A stretch of 64,000 nt of DNA from NCBI RefSeq assembly GCF_014650875.1, contig NZ_BMVU01000001.1, forward strand, positions 558,001-622,000, written 5' to 3'. The position numbers and the translations under genes were made by a program. Below, piece by piece: positions 47,450-57,224 of this stretch. Numbering within the stretch: position 1 is the stretch's first letter; the number at the start of each line of letters is the position of its first letter. Source of the DNA: Streptomyces minutiscleroticus. Its GTDB lineage: Bacteria > Actinomycetota > Actinomycetes > Streptomycetales > Streptomycetaceae. A model generated the notes under the pieces. It ran no database searches and was not told the DNA's origin. It saw nothing but the letters and a program-made list of their open reading frames with translations.

Positions 47450-48265
47450 GTGGCAGAGGCGGAGCGCATCATCGGTACGCCGGACACCCCGCGCGCGGCG
47501 GGGTCCGAGCCGGGCCAGTCCGACGCGAACGCGGCAGCGGGCGAACGGGCCGGCACCGAAGCGGCGCGGCCCCGTACCGGGGAGCCGTCCGCCCCCGCCC
47601 CGGAGCGGGCCCCGGGGGCCGCTCCGGCGGCCCCGGACGCGAGCGCCTCCGCCGGGGGCGCGGCCCCCGCCGAGGGCGCCGCGGCCCGTGCCGGGGACGC
47701 TCCCGCCGGTCCGGACGGTTCCGCGCCGGCGGAGGGTTCCCCGCACGCCGGGGCCGCCGCGGCGGGGGAGCGGCCCGGAGGGCGGCGCCGCATCGCCGTG
47801 CTCTTCACCGTCGCCGCCCTGGCGTACGCCCTGGACCTGGCCAGCAAGATGCTCGTGGTCGCGAAGCTGGAGCACCACGAGCCGATCGAGATCGTCGGGG
47901 AGTGGCTGCGCTTCGAGGCGATCCGCAACGCGGGCGCGGCCTTCGGCTTCGGCGAGGCCTTCACCGTGATCTTCACGGTGATCGCGGCGGTCGTGATCGT
48001 GGTGATCGCCCGGCTCGCGCGCAAGCTCTACAGCCTGCCCTGGGCGATCGCGCTCGGCCTGCTCCTCGGCGGGGCGCTGGGCAACCTCACCGACCGGATC
48101 TTCCGCTCGCCGGGCGTCTTCGAGGGCGCCGTCGTCGACTTCATCGCGCCCAAGGGCTTCGCGGTGTTCAACCTCGCGGACTCGGCGATCGTGTGCGGCG
48201 GCATCCTGATCGTGCTGCTGTCCTTCCGGGGCCTGGACCCGGACGGGACCGTGCACAAGGACTGA
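47450..48265 (+). CDS. lspA: Signal peptidase II (LspA) with disordered N-terminal extension
   Basis: 271 aa. It removes signal peptides from lipoproteins after lipidation. Four membrane helices are seen, with the catalytic aspartates in GNLTDRIF and VFNLADSAI and the conserved NAGAAFGFG segment. The family core begins at about residue 112. The preceding ~110 residues are Ala/Gly/Pro/Glu-rich and look disordered, much longer than the few residues of most LspA. A start within that region cannot be excluded, but GTG 47450 has a nearby GAGGGA and a TACTCT box further upstream. Confidence 0.94.
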   Translation: MAEAERIIGTPDTPRAAGSEPGQSDANAAAGERAGTEAARPRTGEPSAPAPERAPGAAPAAPDASASAGGAAPAEGAAARAGDAPAGPDGSAPAEGSPHAGAAAAGERPGGRRRIAVLFTVAALAYALDLASKMLVVAKLEHHEPIEIVGEWLRFEAIRNAGAAFGFGEAFTVIFTVIAAVVIVVIARLARKLYSLPWAIALGLLLGGALGNLTDRIFRSPGVFEGAVVDFIAPKGFAVFNLADSAIVCGGILIVLLSFRGLDPDGTVHKD

Positions 48266-48338
48266 CCGCGCTCCGGGGCGGGCGTACGGGAGCGGACGGG
48301 CGTACGGGAGTGCCGGGCGCGTCCGGCATACTCGACGG

Positions 48339-49283
48339 GTGAGCACGATTCCCGAGATCCGTACCCTGCCCGTGCCCGACGGCCTGGAGGGCGAGCGCGT
48401 CGACGCCGCCATCTCCCGCATGTTCGGCTTCTCCCGTACCAAGGCCGCCGAGCTGGCCGCGGCGGGCAAGGTGCAGGTCGACGGGGCGGTGGTCGGCAAG
48501 TCCGAGCGCGTGCACGGTGGTGCCTGGCTGGAGGTCGAGATGCCGCAGGCGCCCGCGCCCGTGCAGATCGTCGCCGAGCCGGTCGAGGGCATGGAGATCG
48601 TGCACGACGACGAGGACGTGGTCGTGATCGTCAAGCCGGTCGGGGTGGCCGCCCACCCGAGCCCCGGCTGGACCGGTCCGACCGTGATCGGCGGCCTGGC
48701 CGCCGCCGGGTACCGGATCTCCACCTCGGGCGCCGCCGAGCGCCAGGGCATCGTGCACCGCCTGGACGTGGGCACCTCGGGCCTGATGGTGGTGGCCAAG
48801 TCGGAGCGCGCGTACACGTCGCTCAAGCGCCAGTTCAAGGAGCGCACGGTCGACAAGCGCTACCACACGCTGGTCCAGGGCCACCCCGACCCGACGAGCG
48901 GCACCATCGACGCCCCCATCGGCCGGCACCCGAACCACGACTACAAGTGGGCCGTGACGGCCGAGGGCAAGCCCTCCGTCACGCACTACGACCTCATCGA
49001 GGCGTTCCGCGCGGCCTCGCTCCTCGACGTCAAGCTGGAGACCGGGCGCACCCACCAGATCCGCGTGCACATGTCGGCCCACCGCCACCCGTGCGTGGGC
49101 GACCTGACCTACGGCGCGGACCCCACGCTGGCCAAGCGGCTCGGCCTGACCCGCCAGTGGCTGCACGCGGTGCGCCTCGGCTTCGAGCATCCGGGCGACG
49201 GCCAGTGGGTGGAGTTCGCCAGCGACTACCCCGAGGACCTGCAGAAGGCCCTGGACCGGGTGCGTGAGGAGACCTACGCATGA
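48339..49283 (+). CDS. RluA/RluD-family pseudouridine synthase
   Basis: 314 aa. It has an S4 RNA-binding domain at the N-terminus ([31 protein letters not shown]). The catalytic core carries the Asp in [18 protein letters not shown], then [11 protein letters not shown] and [22 protein letters not shown]. This set is typical of RluD-type enzymes acting on 23S rRNA helix 69. It follows lspA by 73 nt, an arrangement common in bacteria. GTG start. Which uridine is modified cannot be told from sequence. Confidence 0.94.
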   Translation: MSTIPEIRTLPVPDGLEGERVDAAISRMFGFSRTKAAELAAAGKVQVDGAVVGKSERVHGGAWLEVEMPQAPAPVQIVAEPVEGMEIVHDDEDVVVIVKPVGVAAHPSPGWTGPTVIGGLAAAGYRISTSGAAERQGIVHRLDVGTSGLMVVAKSERAYTSLKRQFKERTVDKRYHTLVQGHPDPTSGTIDAPIGRHPNHDYKWAVTAEGKPSVTHYDLIEAFRAASLLDVKLETGRTHQIRVHMSAHRHPCVGDLTYGADPTLAKRLGLTRQWLHAVRLGFEHPGDGQWVEFASDYPEDLQKALDRVREETYA

Positions 49284-49750
49284 GCGCGCCGGCCCACGTG
49301 GTGCGGGTCGCCGAGGACCCCGCCGACCGCGAGGCCTGCTTCGCGGTCCGCAAGGAGGTCTTCGTCGCCGAGCAGGGCGTCCCCGAGGACATCGAGTACG
49401 ACGCGTACGACGCCGGCGCGCTGCACGTGATCGCGGTGCGGGAGGACGGGACGCCGCTCGGCACCGGCCGCCTGCTGCACGGTCCCGGCGTGGCGCACAA
49501 GACCGGCGGCGACCTCACGGTCGGCTCGCTCGGGCGGCTCGCCGTGACCCGGGAGGCGCGCGGGCTCGGGGTCGGGGCCGCGCTGGTCCGCGCCGTCGAG
49601 GACGCGGCCCGCGCGCGGGGTCTCGCGGCGGTCGACCTGCACGCCCAGACGCACGCGCTCGGCTTCTACGAGCGGCTCGGGTACGAGGCGTACGGGCCCG
49701 AGTTCCCGGACGCGGGCATTCCGCACCGCGCGATGCGGCGTTCCCTCTAG
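49280..49750 (+). CDS. GNAT-family N-acetyltransferase
   Basis: 156 aa. Single GNAT domain of the YjcF/ElaA-like type: [22 protein letters not shown] at the N-terminus, acetyl-CoA loop [26 protein letters not shown], and C-terminal [17 protein letters not shown]. The substrate is unknown; relatives include enzymes that act on amino sugars or small amines. Its ATG overlaps the stop of the pseudouridine synthase gene by 4 bp, so the two are co-translated. Confidence 0.93.
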   Translation: MSAPAHVVRVAEDPADREACFAVRKEVFVAEQGVPEDIEYDAYDAGALHVIAVREDGTPLGTGRLLHGPGVAHKTGGDLTVGSLGRLAVTREARGLGVGAALVRAVEDAARARGLAAVDLHAQTHALGFYERLGYEAYGPEFPDAGIPHRAMRRSL

Positions 49751-49880
49751 ATCGCTCCGGATCGCGCGGGAAGTCCGGCGCGGGTGTCCGAGCAGGCCGG
49801 TCGTACCGGTTAGACGGCCGGGACACGTGGAACGCTTGAGGTCTGGTTGCTTGATCGCCTAGACCCCGCGGAGCACTCAC

Positions 49881-51467
49881 GTGGATCAGTTGGCCCTGTT
49901 GTTCGTGCTGCTGCTCGGGGCCGTCGTCAGCGTCCCCGTGGGCGACCGGCTCGGGCTGCCCGCGCCGGTGCTGATGACGGTCTTCGGGATCGTCCTCGCC
50001 CTCCTGGAGTTCGTGCCGAACGTCGAGGTCCCGCCCGACCTCATCCTGCCCGCGCTGCTGCCGCCGCTGCTCTACGCCGCCGTGCGGCGCACCTCCTGGC
50101 GGCAGTTCGCGGCGAACAAACGGCCGATCTTCCTGCTCGCGGTGGCCCTGGTCTTCGTCACCACGGCGGCCGTGGCGGCCGTGGCCCACACGGTCGTGGC
50201 CGGACTGCCGATCGCCGCCGCCGTCGCCCTCGGCGCCCTCGTCGCGCCGCCCGACCCGGTCGCGGCGACCGCCGTCGCGGGCCGCCTCGGGCTGCCCCGG
50301 CGCCTGGTGTCGATCCTGGAGGGCGAGGGACTGTTCAACGACGTCACGGCCATCGTGCTCTACCACATCGCGATCTCCGCGGTCGTCAGCGGGACGTTCT
50401 CGGCGCCCGAGGCCGCCCTCGACCTGGTGCTGTCCGCCGTCGTCGCGGTCGCCGTCGGCGTCGTCCTGGGCTGGGTCGCCAACCGGCTGATGAGCCTCCT
50501 CGACGACGCCACGCTGCAGATCGGCCTCACCCTGCTGGTCCCGTACGGCTCGTACGTGCTGGCCGAGGAGCTGCACGGCTCCGGGGTGCTGGCGGTGCTC
50601 ACCACCGCGCTGTTCCTCGCGGAGTACGCCTCCGACGCCGACGACGTGCTGACCCGGCTGGCCGGGCACACCTTCTGGGACGTCGTGGACACGCTGATCA
50701 CCGGCGTCGCGTTCGGGCTCATCGGACTCGAACTGCACATCGCCCTGCGCACCGCCTCCGGCCGCTGGGGCGAGATGCTCGGGCTGGCCGCCGCGGTCGT
50801 CGCCGTCGTCGTCTTCGTCCGGCTGGCGTGGCTGCTGCCCGCCACCTGGCTCGCCCGGCGGATGCACCGCAAACGGGACCAGGACGAGGAGATCCCCACG
50901 ACCTGGCGGGAGACCGTGGTCATGTGGTGGTCCGGCATGCGCGGCGTGGCCTCCGTGGCGCTGGTGCTGGCGATCCCGCTGGAGACGGACGACGGGGCGC
51001 CGTTCCCGCACCGCGAGGAGATCGTCTTCATCGCCTTCGGCGTGATCATGACCACGCTGCTCCTCCAGGGGCTCACCCTGCCGTGGCTGGTCAAGCGGCT
51101 CGGGGTGCGGGCCGACTCCGAGAGCGAGAAGGAGTTCGAGAAGCAGCTCGCCCTGCGGGCCGCGCGCGCCGCCAAGCAGCGGTTCCACGAGATCGAGAAG
51201 GACGAGGAACTGCCCGAGGACCTGGCCGAGCAGCTGCGGCGCCGGGCCCTGGACATCGGCCTGCGGATCAGCCCCGACATCGGCGAGGAGGAGCGGCGCG
51301 AGGCGCACCGGCAGCGGGTGAAGCAGATCAGGAAGATCCGCCGGATCCAGGGGGAGATGCTGTCCGCGGCCCGCCACGAGGTGCTGGCGGCGCGCAGCGA
51401 GCCGGGCTCCGACCCCGAGATCGTCGACCGAGTCCTGCGCCACCTGGACGTACGCAGTCTGCGCTGA
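49881..51467 (+). CDS. CPA1-family Na+/H+ antiporter
   Basis: 528 aa. Ten to twelve membrane helices run over residues 1-400. The ion-path motifs VAPPDPVAATAVAGRLGLP and GEGLFNDVTAIVLYH (ND pair) are those of NhaP/YjcE-type CPA1 antiporters, and WSGMRGVASVALVLAIPL is also conserved. A ~120-residue charged cytoplasmic coiled-coil tail follows. The likely role is pH and sodium homeostasis. GTG start with GCGGAG upstream; a 130-bp gap separates it from the GNAT gene. Confidence 0.94.
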   Translation: MDQLALLFVLLLGAVVSVPVGDRLGLPAPVLMTVFGIVLALLEFVPNVEVPPDLILPALLPPLLYAAVRRTSWRQFAANKRPIFLLAVALVFVTTAAVAAVAHTVVAGLPIAAAVALGALVAPPDPVAATAVAGRLGLPRRLVSILEGEGLFNDVTAIVLYHIAISAVVSGTFSAPEAALDLVLSAVVAVAVGVVLGWVANRLMSLLDDATLQIGLTLLVPYGSYVLAEELHGSGVLAVLTTALFLAEYASDADDVLTRLAGHTFWDVVDTLITGVAFGLIGLELHIALRTASGRWGEMLGLAAAVVAVVVFVRLAWLLPATWLARRMHRKRDQDEEIPTTWRETVVMWWSGMRGVASVALVLAIPLETDDGAPFPHREEIVFIAFGVIMTTLLLQGLTLPWLVKRLGVRADSESEKEFEKQLALRAARAAKQRFHEIEKDEELPEDLAEQLRRRALDIGLRISPDIGEEERREAHRQRVKQIRKIRRIQGEMLSAARHEVLAARSEPGSDPEIVDRVLRHLDVRSLR

Positions 51468-51531
51468 GCGGGGGCGCGGGAGGGCGGCGGAACCGGTGCG
51501 CCGCGCGGCGGGCGCTCCTACCATCGGCCGC

Positions 51532-52272
51532 ATGGCACGCAACGTGGTGGTCAGCGGTGGCGGCACGGGCATCGGGCTCGCGACGGCCCGGGCGTTCGCG
51601 GCGGACGGTGACCGGGTGCTGCTGCTCGGCCGGCGCGAGCCGGTGCTGCGCGCGGCGGACGTGCCGGGCGCGCTCACCCTCGCGGCCGACCTGAGCGACG
51701 TCGGGGCGGTGCGCCGGGTGCGCGCCTTCGTCGCGGAGGAGCTGGGCACCGTGGACGTCCTGGTGCACAGCGCGGGCGGCGCCGGGCAGCGCGTCCCCGG
51801 GCCGGTGAGCGACGACCCGCTCGACGTCGCCGCGCACAGCTGGACGGAGAACTTCCGGCTCAACACCCTGACGGCGGTGCTGCTCACCGAGGCGCTGCGG
51901 GACCGGCTCGCCTCGCCCGGCGGACGCGTGCTGTTCCTCAGCTCCATCGCCGCCTACCGGGGCTCGGGCAGCGGGTCGTACGGCGGCTCCAAGGCCGCGC
52001 TGCACCCGTACGCCTTCGAACTCGCCCGGGACCTGGGCCCGCGCGGCGTCACGGTGAACGTGGTGGCGCCCGGCTACGTCGAGGACACCGGCTTCTTCGG
52101 CGGGGCCGTGGACGCGGCGCGCCGCGAGCGGCTGATCGGCGAGACATCCACCGGCCGCGCGGGCACGCCCGGGGACGTCGCCGCGACGCTGCACTGGCTG
52201 GCCTCCCACGGCGCCGGGCACATCACCGCCCAGGTGATCCAGGTGAACGGGGGCGCGGAGCGCGGTCACTGA
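51532..52272 (+). CDS. Short-chain dehydrogenase/reductase
   Basis: 246 aa SDR Rossmann enzyme. The nucleotide motif is VSGGGTGIGLATARAF, followed by VHSAGGAG, then the catalytic Ser in LFLSSIAAYRG and Tyr-x3-Lys in GSYGGSKAALHPYAFELARDL. TVNVVAPGYVEDTG and the QVIQVNGG end are typical. Cofactor and substrate are not readable. TACCAT (51519-51524) is 7 nt before the ATG and no ribosome site is present, suggesting a leaderless mRNA. The longer ORF adding 12 residues was rejected for this reason. Confidence 0.94.
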   Translation: MARNVVVSGGGTGIGLATARAFAADGDRVLLLGRREPVLRAADVPGALTLAADLSDVGAVRRVRAFVAEELGTVDVLVHSAGGAGQRVPGPVSDDPLDVAAHSWTENFRLNTLTAVLLTEALRDRLASPGGRVLFLSSIAAYRGSGSGSYGGSKAALHPYAFELARDLGPRGVTVNVVAPGYVEDTGFFGGAVDAARRERLIGETSTGRAGTPGDVAATLHWLASHGAGHITAQVIQVNGGAERGH

Positions 52273-52399
52273 ACCGCGCCCCGCGCCCCTGACGGCCGTG
52301 TCCGTGCCTCCGGCGGCCGTGCTCCGGCGGAACCGGGTCCGTGCCCCGGCGGCCGTGCCCGTCGTGCCCCCTCAGGGCGGGCCGGTGCCGGTGCCGGTC

Positions 52400-53524
52400 T
52401 CAGCCCTTCCTCGGCACCTCGTGGAACCGGCTGCGGCCGCGCGGCACGTGCCCGTCGCCGCGGCCGTCCGCACGGCCGTCGGGACGGCCGGGCGGCAGCA
52501 CCGCGTCGGCCGTGTTGACCCGCGGCAGCGCGTAGGGGTGACGCTCGGTCAGCCAGCGGACCATCCGCTCGCGGACGGTGACCCGCACCGTCCAGATGTC
52601 GTCCGCGTCCTTGGCGGTCGCCAGGGCGCGCACCTCCAGGGTGGTGGGGGTGGTGTCGGTGACGGACAGGTCCCAGGCACGGCCGTCCCAGGCCGGGCAC
52701 TCGCGCAGGATGTCGCGCAGCTTCTCGCGCATGGCCTCCACGGGCGCGGAGTGGTCGACGTGGAAGAAGACGGTGCCGGTCATCTGCGGGGTGCCCCGCG
52801 ACCAGTTCTCGAAGGGCTTGGCGGTGAAGTAGGAGACCGGCATGGTGATCCGCCGGTCGTCCCAGGTGCGGACGGTCAGGAAGGTCAGCGTGATCTCGTC
52901 GACGGTGCCCCACTCGCCGTCCACCACCACCGTGTCGCCCAGCCGGACCATGTCGCCGAAGGCGATCTGCAGGCCGGCAAAGAGGTTGCTGAGCGTGGAC
53001 TGGGCGGCGACGCCGGCGACGATGCCGAGGACGCCGGCCGAGGCCAGCAGGGAGGCGCCGGCCGTGCGCATGCCGGGGAAGGTCAGCAGCATCGCGGCGG
53101 CCGCGACCACGCCGACGACCGCGGTCACCACCCGCTGGATCAGCGCCACCTGCGTACGGACCCGGCGGACCCGGGCCGGGTCGCGGTGCGCGTGGGCGTA
53201 GCGGGCGTACGAGGACTCCACGACCGCCGCCGCGATGCGGATCACCAGCCAGGCCGTGCAGCCGATGAGGACCAGGGTGAGGCCCCGGCCGATCAGCGCC
53301 GACTGGTTCGTGAGGATCCCCATCTGGGGGTAGGCGCCTCTCAGCGCGGCCGTGCACAGGACCACCTGGAGGGGGATCCGGACACGGCGCAGCAGACCCC
53401 ACAGCGGTGTCTCGCGGTGCCGCTCGTCGGCCCGTCGCAGCAGCCGGTCGACGGCCCACCCGACGACCAGCACGAGCACGACCGTGCCGCCGACGACGAT
53501 CAACGGACGCAGTACGTTCTCCAT
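52400..53524 (-). CDS. MscS-family mechanosensitive channel
   Basis: 374 aa. Four or so N-terminal membrane helices precede the pore helix block ASLLASAGVLGIVAGVAAQSTLSNLFAGLQIAFGDMVRLGDTVVVDGEWGTVDEITLTFLTVRTWDDRRITMP, which is diagnostic of MscS. A cytoplasmic vestibule domain follows and a charged disordered tail (PDGRADGRGDGHVPRG). It releases solutes on hypo-osmotic shock. TACGTT, 7 nt before the ATG, suggests a leaderless mRNA. Convergent with the SDR gene; the 127-bp gap holds CGGCGGCCGTG echoes only. Confidence 0.94.
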   Translation of the reverse strand: MENVLRPLIVVGGTVVLVLVVGWAVDRLLRRADERHRETPLWGLLRRVRIPLQVVLCTAALRGAYPQMGILTNQSALIGRGLTLVLIGCTAWLVIRIAAAVVESSYARYAHAHRDPARVRRVRTQVALIQRVVTAVVGVVAAAAMLLTFPGMRTAGASLLASAGVLGIVAGVAAQSTLSNLFAGLQIAFGDMVRLGDTVVVDGEWGTVDEITLTFLTVRTWDDRRITMPVSYFTAKPFENWSRGTPQMTGTVFFHVDHSAPVEAMREKLRDILRECPAWDGRAWDLSVTDTTPTTLEVRALATAKDADDIWTVRVTVRERMVRWLTERHPYALPRVNTADAVLPPGRPDGRADGRGDGHVPRGRSRFHEVPRKG

Positions 53525-53655
53525 GAATGCGAACGTAACCGGCTCCGGGCGGTGATGAACATGTGATCTGGGTCCCGCCCTGGGTAGCGCGCGCGAGCGG
53601 AGCCGCCCGCGGACCGGACGCCCCGGCGGGACGGACGGGGCCGCGGGGAACGGAC

Positions 53656-53751
53656 GGCCACGGGGAACGGGGCGGGTCCGGGAGCGGGCTGGTCACGCGG
53701 GACGAGGCCGGCCCGGAAGCGCGCGGCCACGGGGAACGGGGCGGGTCCGGG
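53656..53751. repeat. 27-bp direct repeat 69 bp apart
   Basis: An identical 27-bp block (begins GGCCACGGGGAACGGGG) occurs at 53656-53682 and 53725-53751, in the 262-bp gap before the gene at 53787. A partial CGGGGAACGGACGG copy lies just upstream. No gene is seen here. Confidence 0.75.
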
Positions 53752-53786
53752 GACGGGCGGGGCCGCCGGGCTGGCACCATGGCCCC

Positions 53787-54356
53787 ATGAACATCATGCT
53801 CTTCCACTCGACCTACGGTCTGCGGCCCGCCGTGCGCGACGCGGCGGACCGGCTGCGCGCCGCGGGACACGAGGTGTGGACCCCCGACCTCTTCGAGGGA
53901 CGCGTCTTCGACACCGTCGAGGAGGGCATGGCCTGCCAGAACGAGATCGGCAACGACGAGCTGCTCAGGCGCGCGGTCCTCGCCGCCGCCCCGTACTCGG
54001 GGCGGGGGCTCGTGTACGCCGGGTTCTCCTTCGGCGCCGCGACCGCGCAGACCCTCGCCCTCGGCGACGCCGAGGCGCGCGGCCTGCTGCTCCTGCACGG
54101 CACCTCGGACATCGCCGAGAACGCGTCGGTGGACGACCTGCCGGTGCAGCTGCACGTCGCCGAGCCGGACCCGTTCGAGACGGACGACTGGCTGAGCGCC
54201 TGGTACCTGCAGATGCGGAAGGCCGGCGCCGACGTGGAGGTCCACCGCTACCCCGGCGCGGGGCACCTGTACACCGACCCGGACCTGCCCGACCACGACG
54301 CCGAGGCCGCCGAGGCCACCTGGCGGGTGGCGCTCGGCTTCCTCGACAGCCTGTAG
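53787..54356 (+). CDS. Dienelactone hydrolase-family alpha/beta hydrolase
   Basis: 189 aa. The layout is that of small DLH-like hydrolases: NIMLFHSTYGLRPAVRDAADRLRAAGHEVWTPDLFEG at the N-terminus, nucleophile elbow GFSFGAAT, and a C-terminal His in GAGHLYTDPDLPDHD. The elbow residue is Ser, whereas classic dienelactone hydrolases use Cys. The substrate is not known. No clear ribosome site; CACCAT stands 6 nt before the ATG. Confidence 0.9.
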   Translation: MNIMLFHSTYGLRPAVRDAADRLRAAGHEVWTPDLFEGRVFDTVEEGMACQNEIGNDELLRRAVLAAAPYSGRGLVYAGFSFGAATAQTLALGDAEARGLLLLHGTSDIAENASVDDLPVQLHVAEPDPFETDDWLSAWYLQMRKAGADVEVHRYPGAGHLYTDPDLPDHDAEAAEATWRVALGFLDSL

Positions 54357-54374
54357 GCCCGCGGCCGCCCGCGC

Positions 54375-56081
54375 CTACACCGGGGCGTGGACGCGCTCGA
54401 TCCGCTGGGTGCCGCTGCGCGTGCGGTAGGACCGGGCCCAGGACGCCGTCGCGCCGGGGTCGGTCCGGTCGGACAGCACGTAGTAGTCCATCTGCGCGCG
54501 CTCGGCGGTCAGGTCGAGGACGCCGAAGCCGTGGCGGTCGGTGTCGACCCAGTGGACGTGCCGGTTGGCGGCGCGGATCAGCGGTGCGGCGACGGCGGAG
54601 ACGGTGCCCTCGGCCGCGCCCACGGCGTCGTCCAGGTTGTCGGAGGTGACCGAGGTGACGACGAACTCCGTGGCGGCCGAGGCGGACAGCGGGTACGTGG
54701 CGGCGTGCACGGGCACGTCGTTCGCCCACGCCATGTGGATGTCGCCGGTCAGGAAGACCGTGTTCCGGATCGCCTGGTCGCGCAGGTGGGCGAGGAGCTC
54801 GCGGCGGTCGGCGGTGTAGCCGTCCCACTGGTCGGTGTTCAGGGCCAGCCCTCCGCGCGGCAGTCCGAGCAGCTCGGCGAGGGGCCCGAGGAGCGTGGCC
54901 GGCAGCGAGCCGACCGCGAAGGGCGCGATCATCACCGGGTTGCCGATGAGCCGCCAGGTGGTGTCCGACGCGCTCAGCCCGGCCTTCAGCCAGTCCATCT
55001 GGGCGCGGCCGGTGAGGGTGCGCGCGGGGTCGTCGACCGCGCCGCTGCCGGTGGCGGCCTGCTGCGTACGGAAGGTCCGCAGGTCCAGCAGCGACAGGTC
55101 GGCGAGGGCGCCGAAGCGCAGCCTGCGGTAGGTGGTGCCCTCGGTCGCCGTGCGGACCGGCATCCACTCGAAGTACGCCTGCCGGGCGGCGGCCTGCCGG
55201 GCGGACCACGTGCCCTCCGCGCCCTCGGTGTGGTTCCCGGCCCCGCCGGACCAGGCGTTGTCCGCGAACTCGTGGTCGTCCCAGATCGCGACCACGGGGG
55301 CCGCTGCGTGCAGCGCCTGCAGGTCGGGGTCGGTCCTGTAGCGGCCGTGCCGGGTGCGGTAGTCGGCGAGGGTGACGGTCTCGTGCGCGGGGGCGTGCGG
55401 GCGCACGACCGTGCCGCGGGCCGCGTACTCCCCGGTCCCGTACTCGTAGACGTAGTCCCCGAGGTGCAGCCAGGCGTCCAGGTCGCCGCGCGCGGCCAGG
55501 TGGCGGTGGGCGGAGAAGTGCCCGGCCTCCCAGTTGGCGCAGGAGACCACGCCGAAGCGGAGGTTCGCCACCGCCGCGTCCCGAGCCGGGGCGGTGCGGG
55601 TGCGGGCGGCGGGGGAGGCGGCGCCGCCGGCGGTGAAGCGGAACCAGTAGTCCGTCGCGGGCCGCAGACCGCGCACGTCGGCCTTGACGGTGTGGTCACA
55701 GGCGGCGGTCGCGGTGACCGCGCCCTCGGCGACGACGTCCGCGAACGCCCGGTCGGCGGCCACCGTCCAGCGCACCTCGACGTCAGGGCCGAGCCCGGAG
55801 CCGGGTATCGCCTCGGGCACGGGTGTCACGCGCGTCCACAGCAGGACGCCGTCGGGCAGCGGGTCGCCGGAGGCGACGCCGTGCAGGAAGGCGGGGGTGC
55901 CGGTCGCTGCGCGGGCGGGGGACGCGGCGGCGAGGGGGCCCGCCAGGACGGCGCCGGCGGCCGCGGCCCGGACGACCGTGCGGCGGCGCGGCGCGAGGGG
56001 AGCGGTGACGGGGGCGGGGACGGCGGTGGCGGCCGGGGAGCCGGCGGCCGCGGGGGAAGGATCACGACGGGTGCTGGTCAC
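54375..56081 (-). CDS. Secreted PhoD-type alkaline phosphatase
   Basis: 568 aa. A Tat signal is seen ([27 protein letters not shown]). Then follow the PhoD N-terminal domain ([23 protein letters not shown]) and the metallophosphatase core: [23 protein letters not shown] and [13 protein letters not shown] [10 protein letters not shown]. It hydrolyses phosphodiesters and monoesters outside the cell with a Fe/Ca centre. The GTG start has TAATCT ending 8 nt upstream. No clear PHO box repeats were recognised by eye. Convergent with the hydrolase gene. Confidence 0.95.
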   Translation of the reverse strand: MTSTRRDPSPAAAGSPAATAVPAPVTAPLAPRRRTVVRAAAAGAVLAGPLAAASPARAATGTPAFLHGVASGDPLPDGVLLWTRVTPVPEAIPGSGLGPDVEVRWTVAADRAFADVVAEGAVTATAACDHTVKADVRGLRPATDYWFRFTAGGAASPAARTRTAPARDAAVANLRFGVVSCANWEAGHFSAHRHLAARGDLDAWLHLGDYVYEYGTGEYAARGTVVRPHAPAHETVTLADYRTRHGRYRTDPDLQALHAAAPVVAIWDDHEFADNAWSGGAGNHTEGAEGTWSARQAAARQAYFEWMPVRTATEGTTYRRLRFGALADLSLLDLRTFRTQQAATGSGAVDDPARTLTGRAQMDWLKAGLSASDTTWRLIGNPVMIAPFAVGSLPATLLGPLAELLGLPRGGLALNTDQWDGYTADRRELLAHLRDQAIRNTVFLTGDIHMAWANDVPVHAATYPLSASAATEFVVTSVTSDNLDDAVGAAEGTVSAVAAPLIRAANRHVHWVDTDRHGFGVLDLTAERAQMDYYVLSDRTDPGATASWARSYRTRSGTQRIERVHAPV

Positions 56082-56108
56082 GGGCGATCAGATTACTGAT
56101 CGGTACAG

Positions 56109-56150
56109 CCGAAGAGCGGGCGGACTCGTGAGAGTTCGCCCGCTCTTCGG
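56109..56150 (-). terminator. Terminator of the DsbA-like gene
   Basis: 14-bp perfect stem (CCGAAGAGCGGGCG and complement) with a 14-nt loop, about 70 nt beyond the stop at 56218 and just before the PhoD promoter. Confidence 0.8.
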
Positions 56151-56217
56151 TCGGATGTCGCTCGGGGACGGGCCGTCCGGAGGCGCCCGCCCGGGTGCCG
56201 TCCGGGACGGCGCGGAC

Positions 56218-57030
56218 TCAGGCCTTGAGCGCCTTGTCGATCGCCGTGTTGAAGTCGGCGACGGTCATCGGGGCGTTCTGCCCGTCCGAGCCGACCAGCT
56301 TCTCGCCGTCCATCTTCAGCGTCGGGGTGCCGCTCACGCCGCTCTTGTCGAACTTCTCCGACATCAGCAGCGCCCACTTGTCGTAGGTGCCGTCCTCGAC
56401 GGCCTTCTGGAACTCCTTGTTGCCCTTGAGCTCGTCGACCGTGTTCGCGACCTTGATCAGGTACGCGTCGTCCTTGAACTTGTCCTCGGTCTCCTCGGGG
56501 TGGTACTCCGCCGAGTACAGCGCGGTCTTGTACGCGAGGAACGCCTCCGGGCTCACGTTCAGCGCGGCGCCCATCGCGCTGAGCGCGTTCTTGGACCCCT
56601 CGCCCTGGGTGCTGTCGTCGATGAACGTGGCACCGATGTACTGGATCTTGTACTTGCCGTCCTCGACGCCCTTGTCGACCGTCTCGCCGACGGTCTGCTC
56701 GAAGCTGGCGCAGACCGGGCAGCGCGGGTCCTCGTACATCTCGAGGGTCTTCTCGGCGCTGTCCTTGCCGATCACGACGGTCGTGCCGTTCTCGCCGGAG
56801 GTGTTGGCGGGCTTGACGAGCTTGTCGTCCTTGGCGGCCTCCCAGTGGCCGGGCTTGTTGGCCTGGACGACCGCGTAGCCGATGCCGCCGGCTATCGCGA
56901 GCACGGCGACCATCGAGCCGGCGACGATCGCCTGCCGCTTCGCCTTGTCGCGCTTGGCCTGCCGCTCGCGCTCGATGCGCAGCCGCTCGCGGGCCGCCGT
57001 CTTCGCCGCCTGGCTGTTCCTCTTGCTCAT
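56218..57030 (-). CDS. Membrane-anchored DsbA-family thiol oxidoreductase
   Basis: 270 aa. A basic N-terminus (KTAARERLRIERERQAKRDKAKR) and one membrane helix (AIVAGSMVAVLAIAGGIGYAVV) anchor an extracytoplasmic thioredoxin-fold domain. The active site is CPVC in YEDPRCPVCASFEQ, and a cis-Pro lies in GVSGTPTLKMDG. The DsbA helical insert lies between them. It forms or isomerises disulfides in exported proteins. ATG with GGGAGATC upstream. The gene following the membrane protein at 57225-57914, with 194 nt between. Confidence 0.94.
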   Translation of the reverse strand: MSKRNSQAAKTAARERLRIERERQAKRDKAKRQAIVAGSMVAVLAIAGGIGYAVVQANKPGHWEAAKDDKLVKPANTSGENGTTVVIGKDSAEKTLEMYEDPRCPVCASFEQTVGETVDKGVEDGKYKIQYIGATFIDDSTQGEGSKNALSAMGAALNVSPEAFLAYKTALYSAEYHPEETEDKFKDDAYLIKVANTVDELKGNKEFQKAVEDGTYDKWALLMSEKFDKSGVSGTPTLKMDGEKLVGSDGQNAPMTVADFNTAIDKALKA

Positions 57031-57224
57031 GGGGGTGATCTCCCTGTGGGGGACGCGCACGTCGCGTGCGCATGATGCGTACGGGGGACTGCTGTGTCTT
57101 GTGTCCGCCGGGGCCGGGCGGGGACGCGGGCTCCCGCCCGGGTGTCCCGGCCGGAGTCCGGGCCCGTGGCCCGGCGGCTCGCCGTGCGCTCGCTCCGTCC
57201 GCCCGGGGCGGGCCCGCGGGCGGT

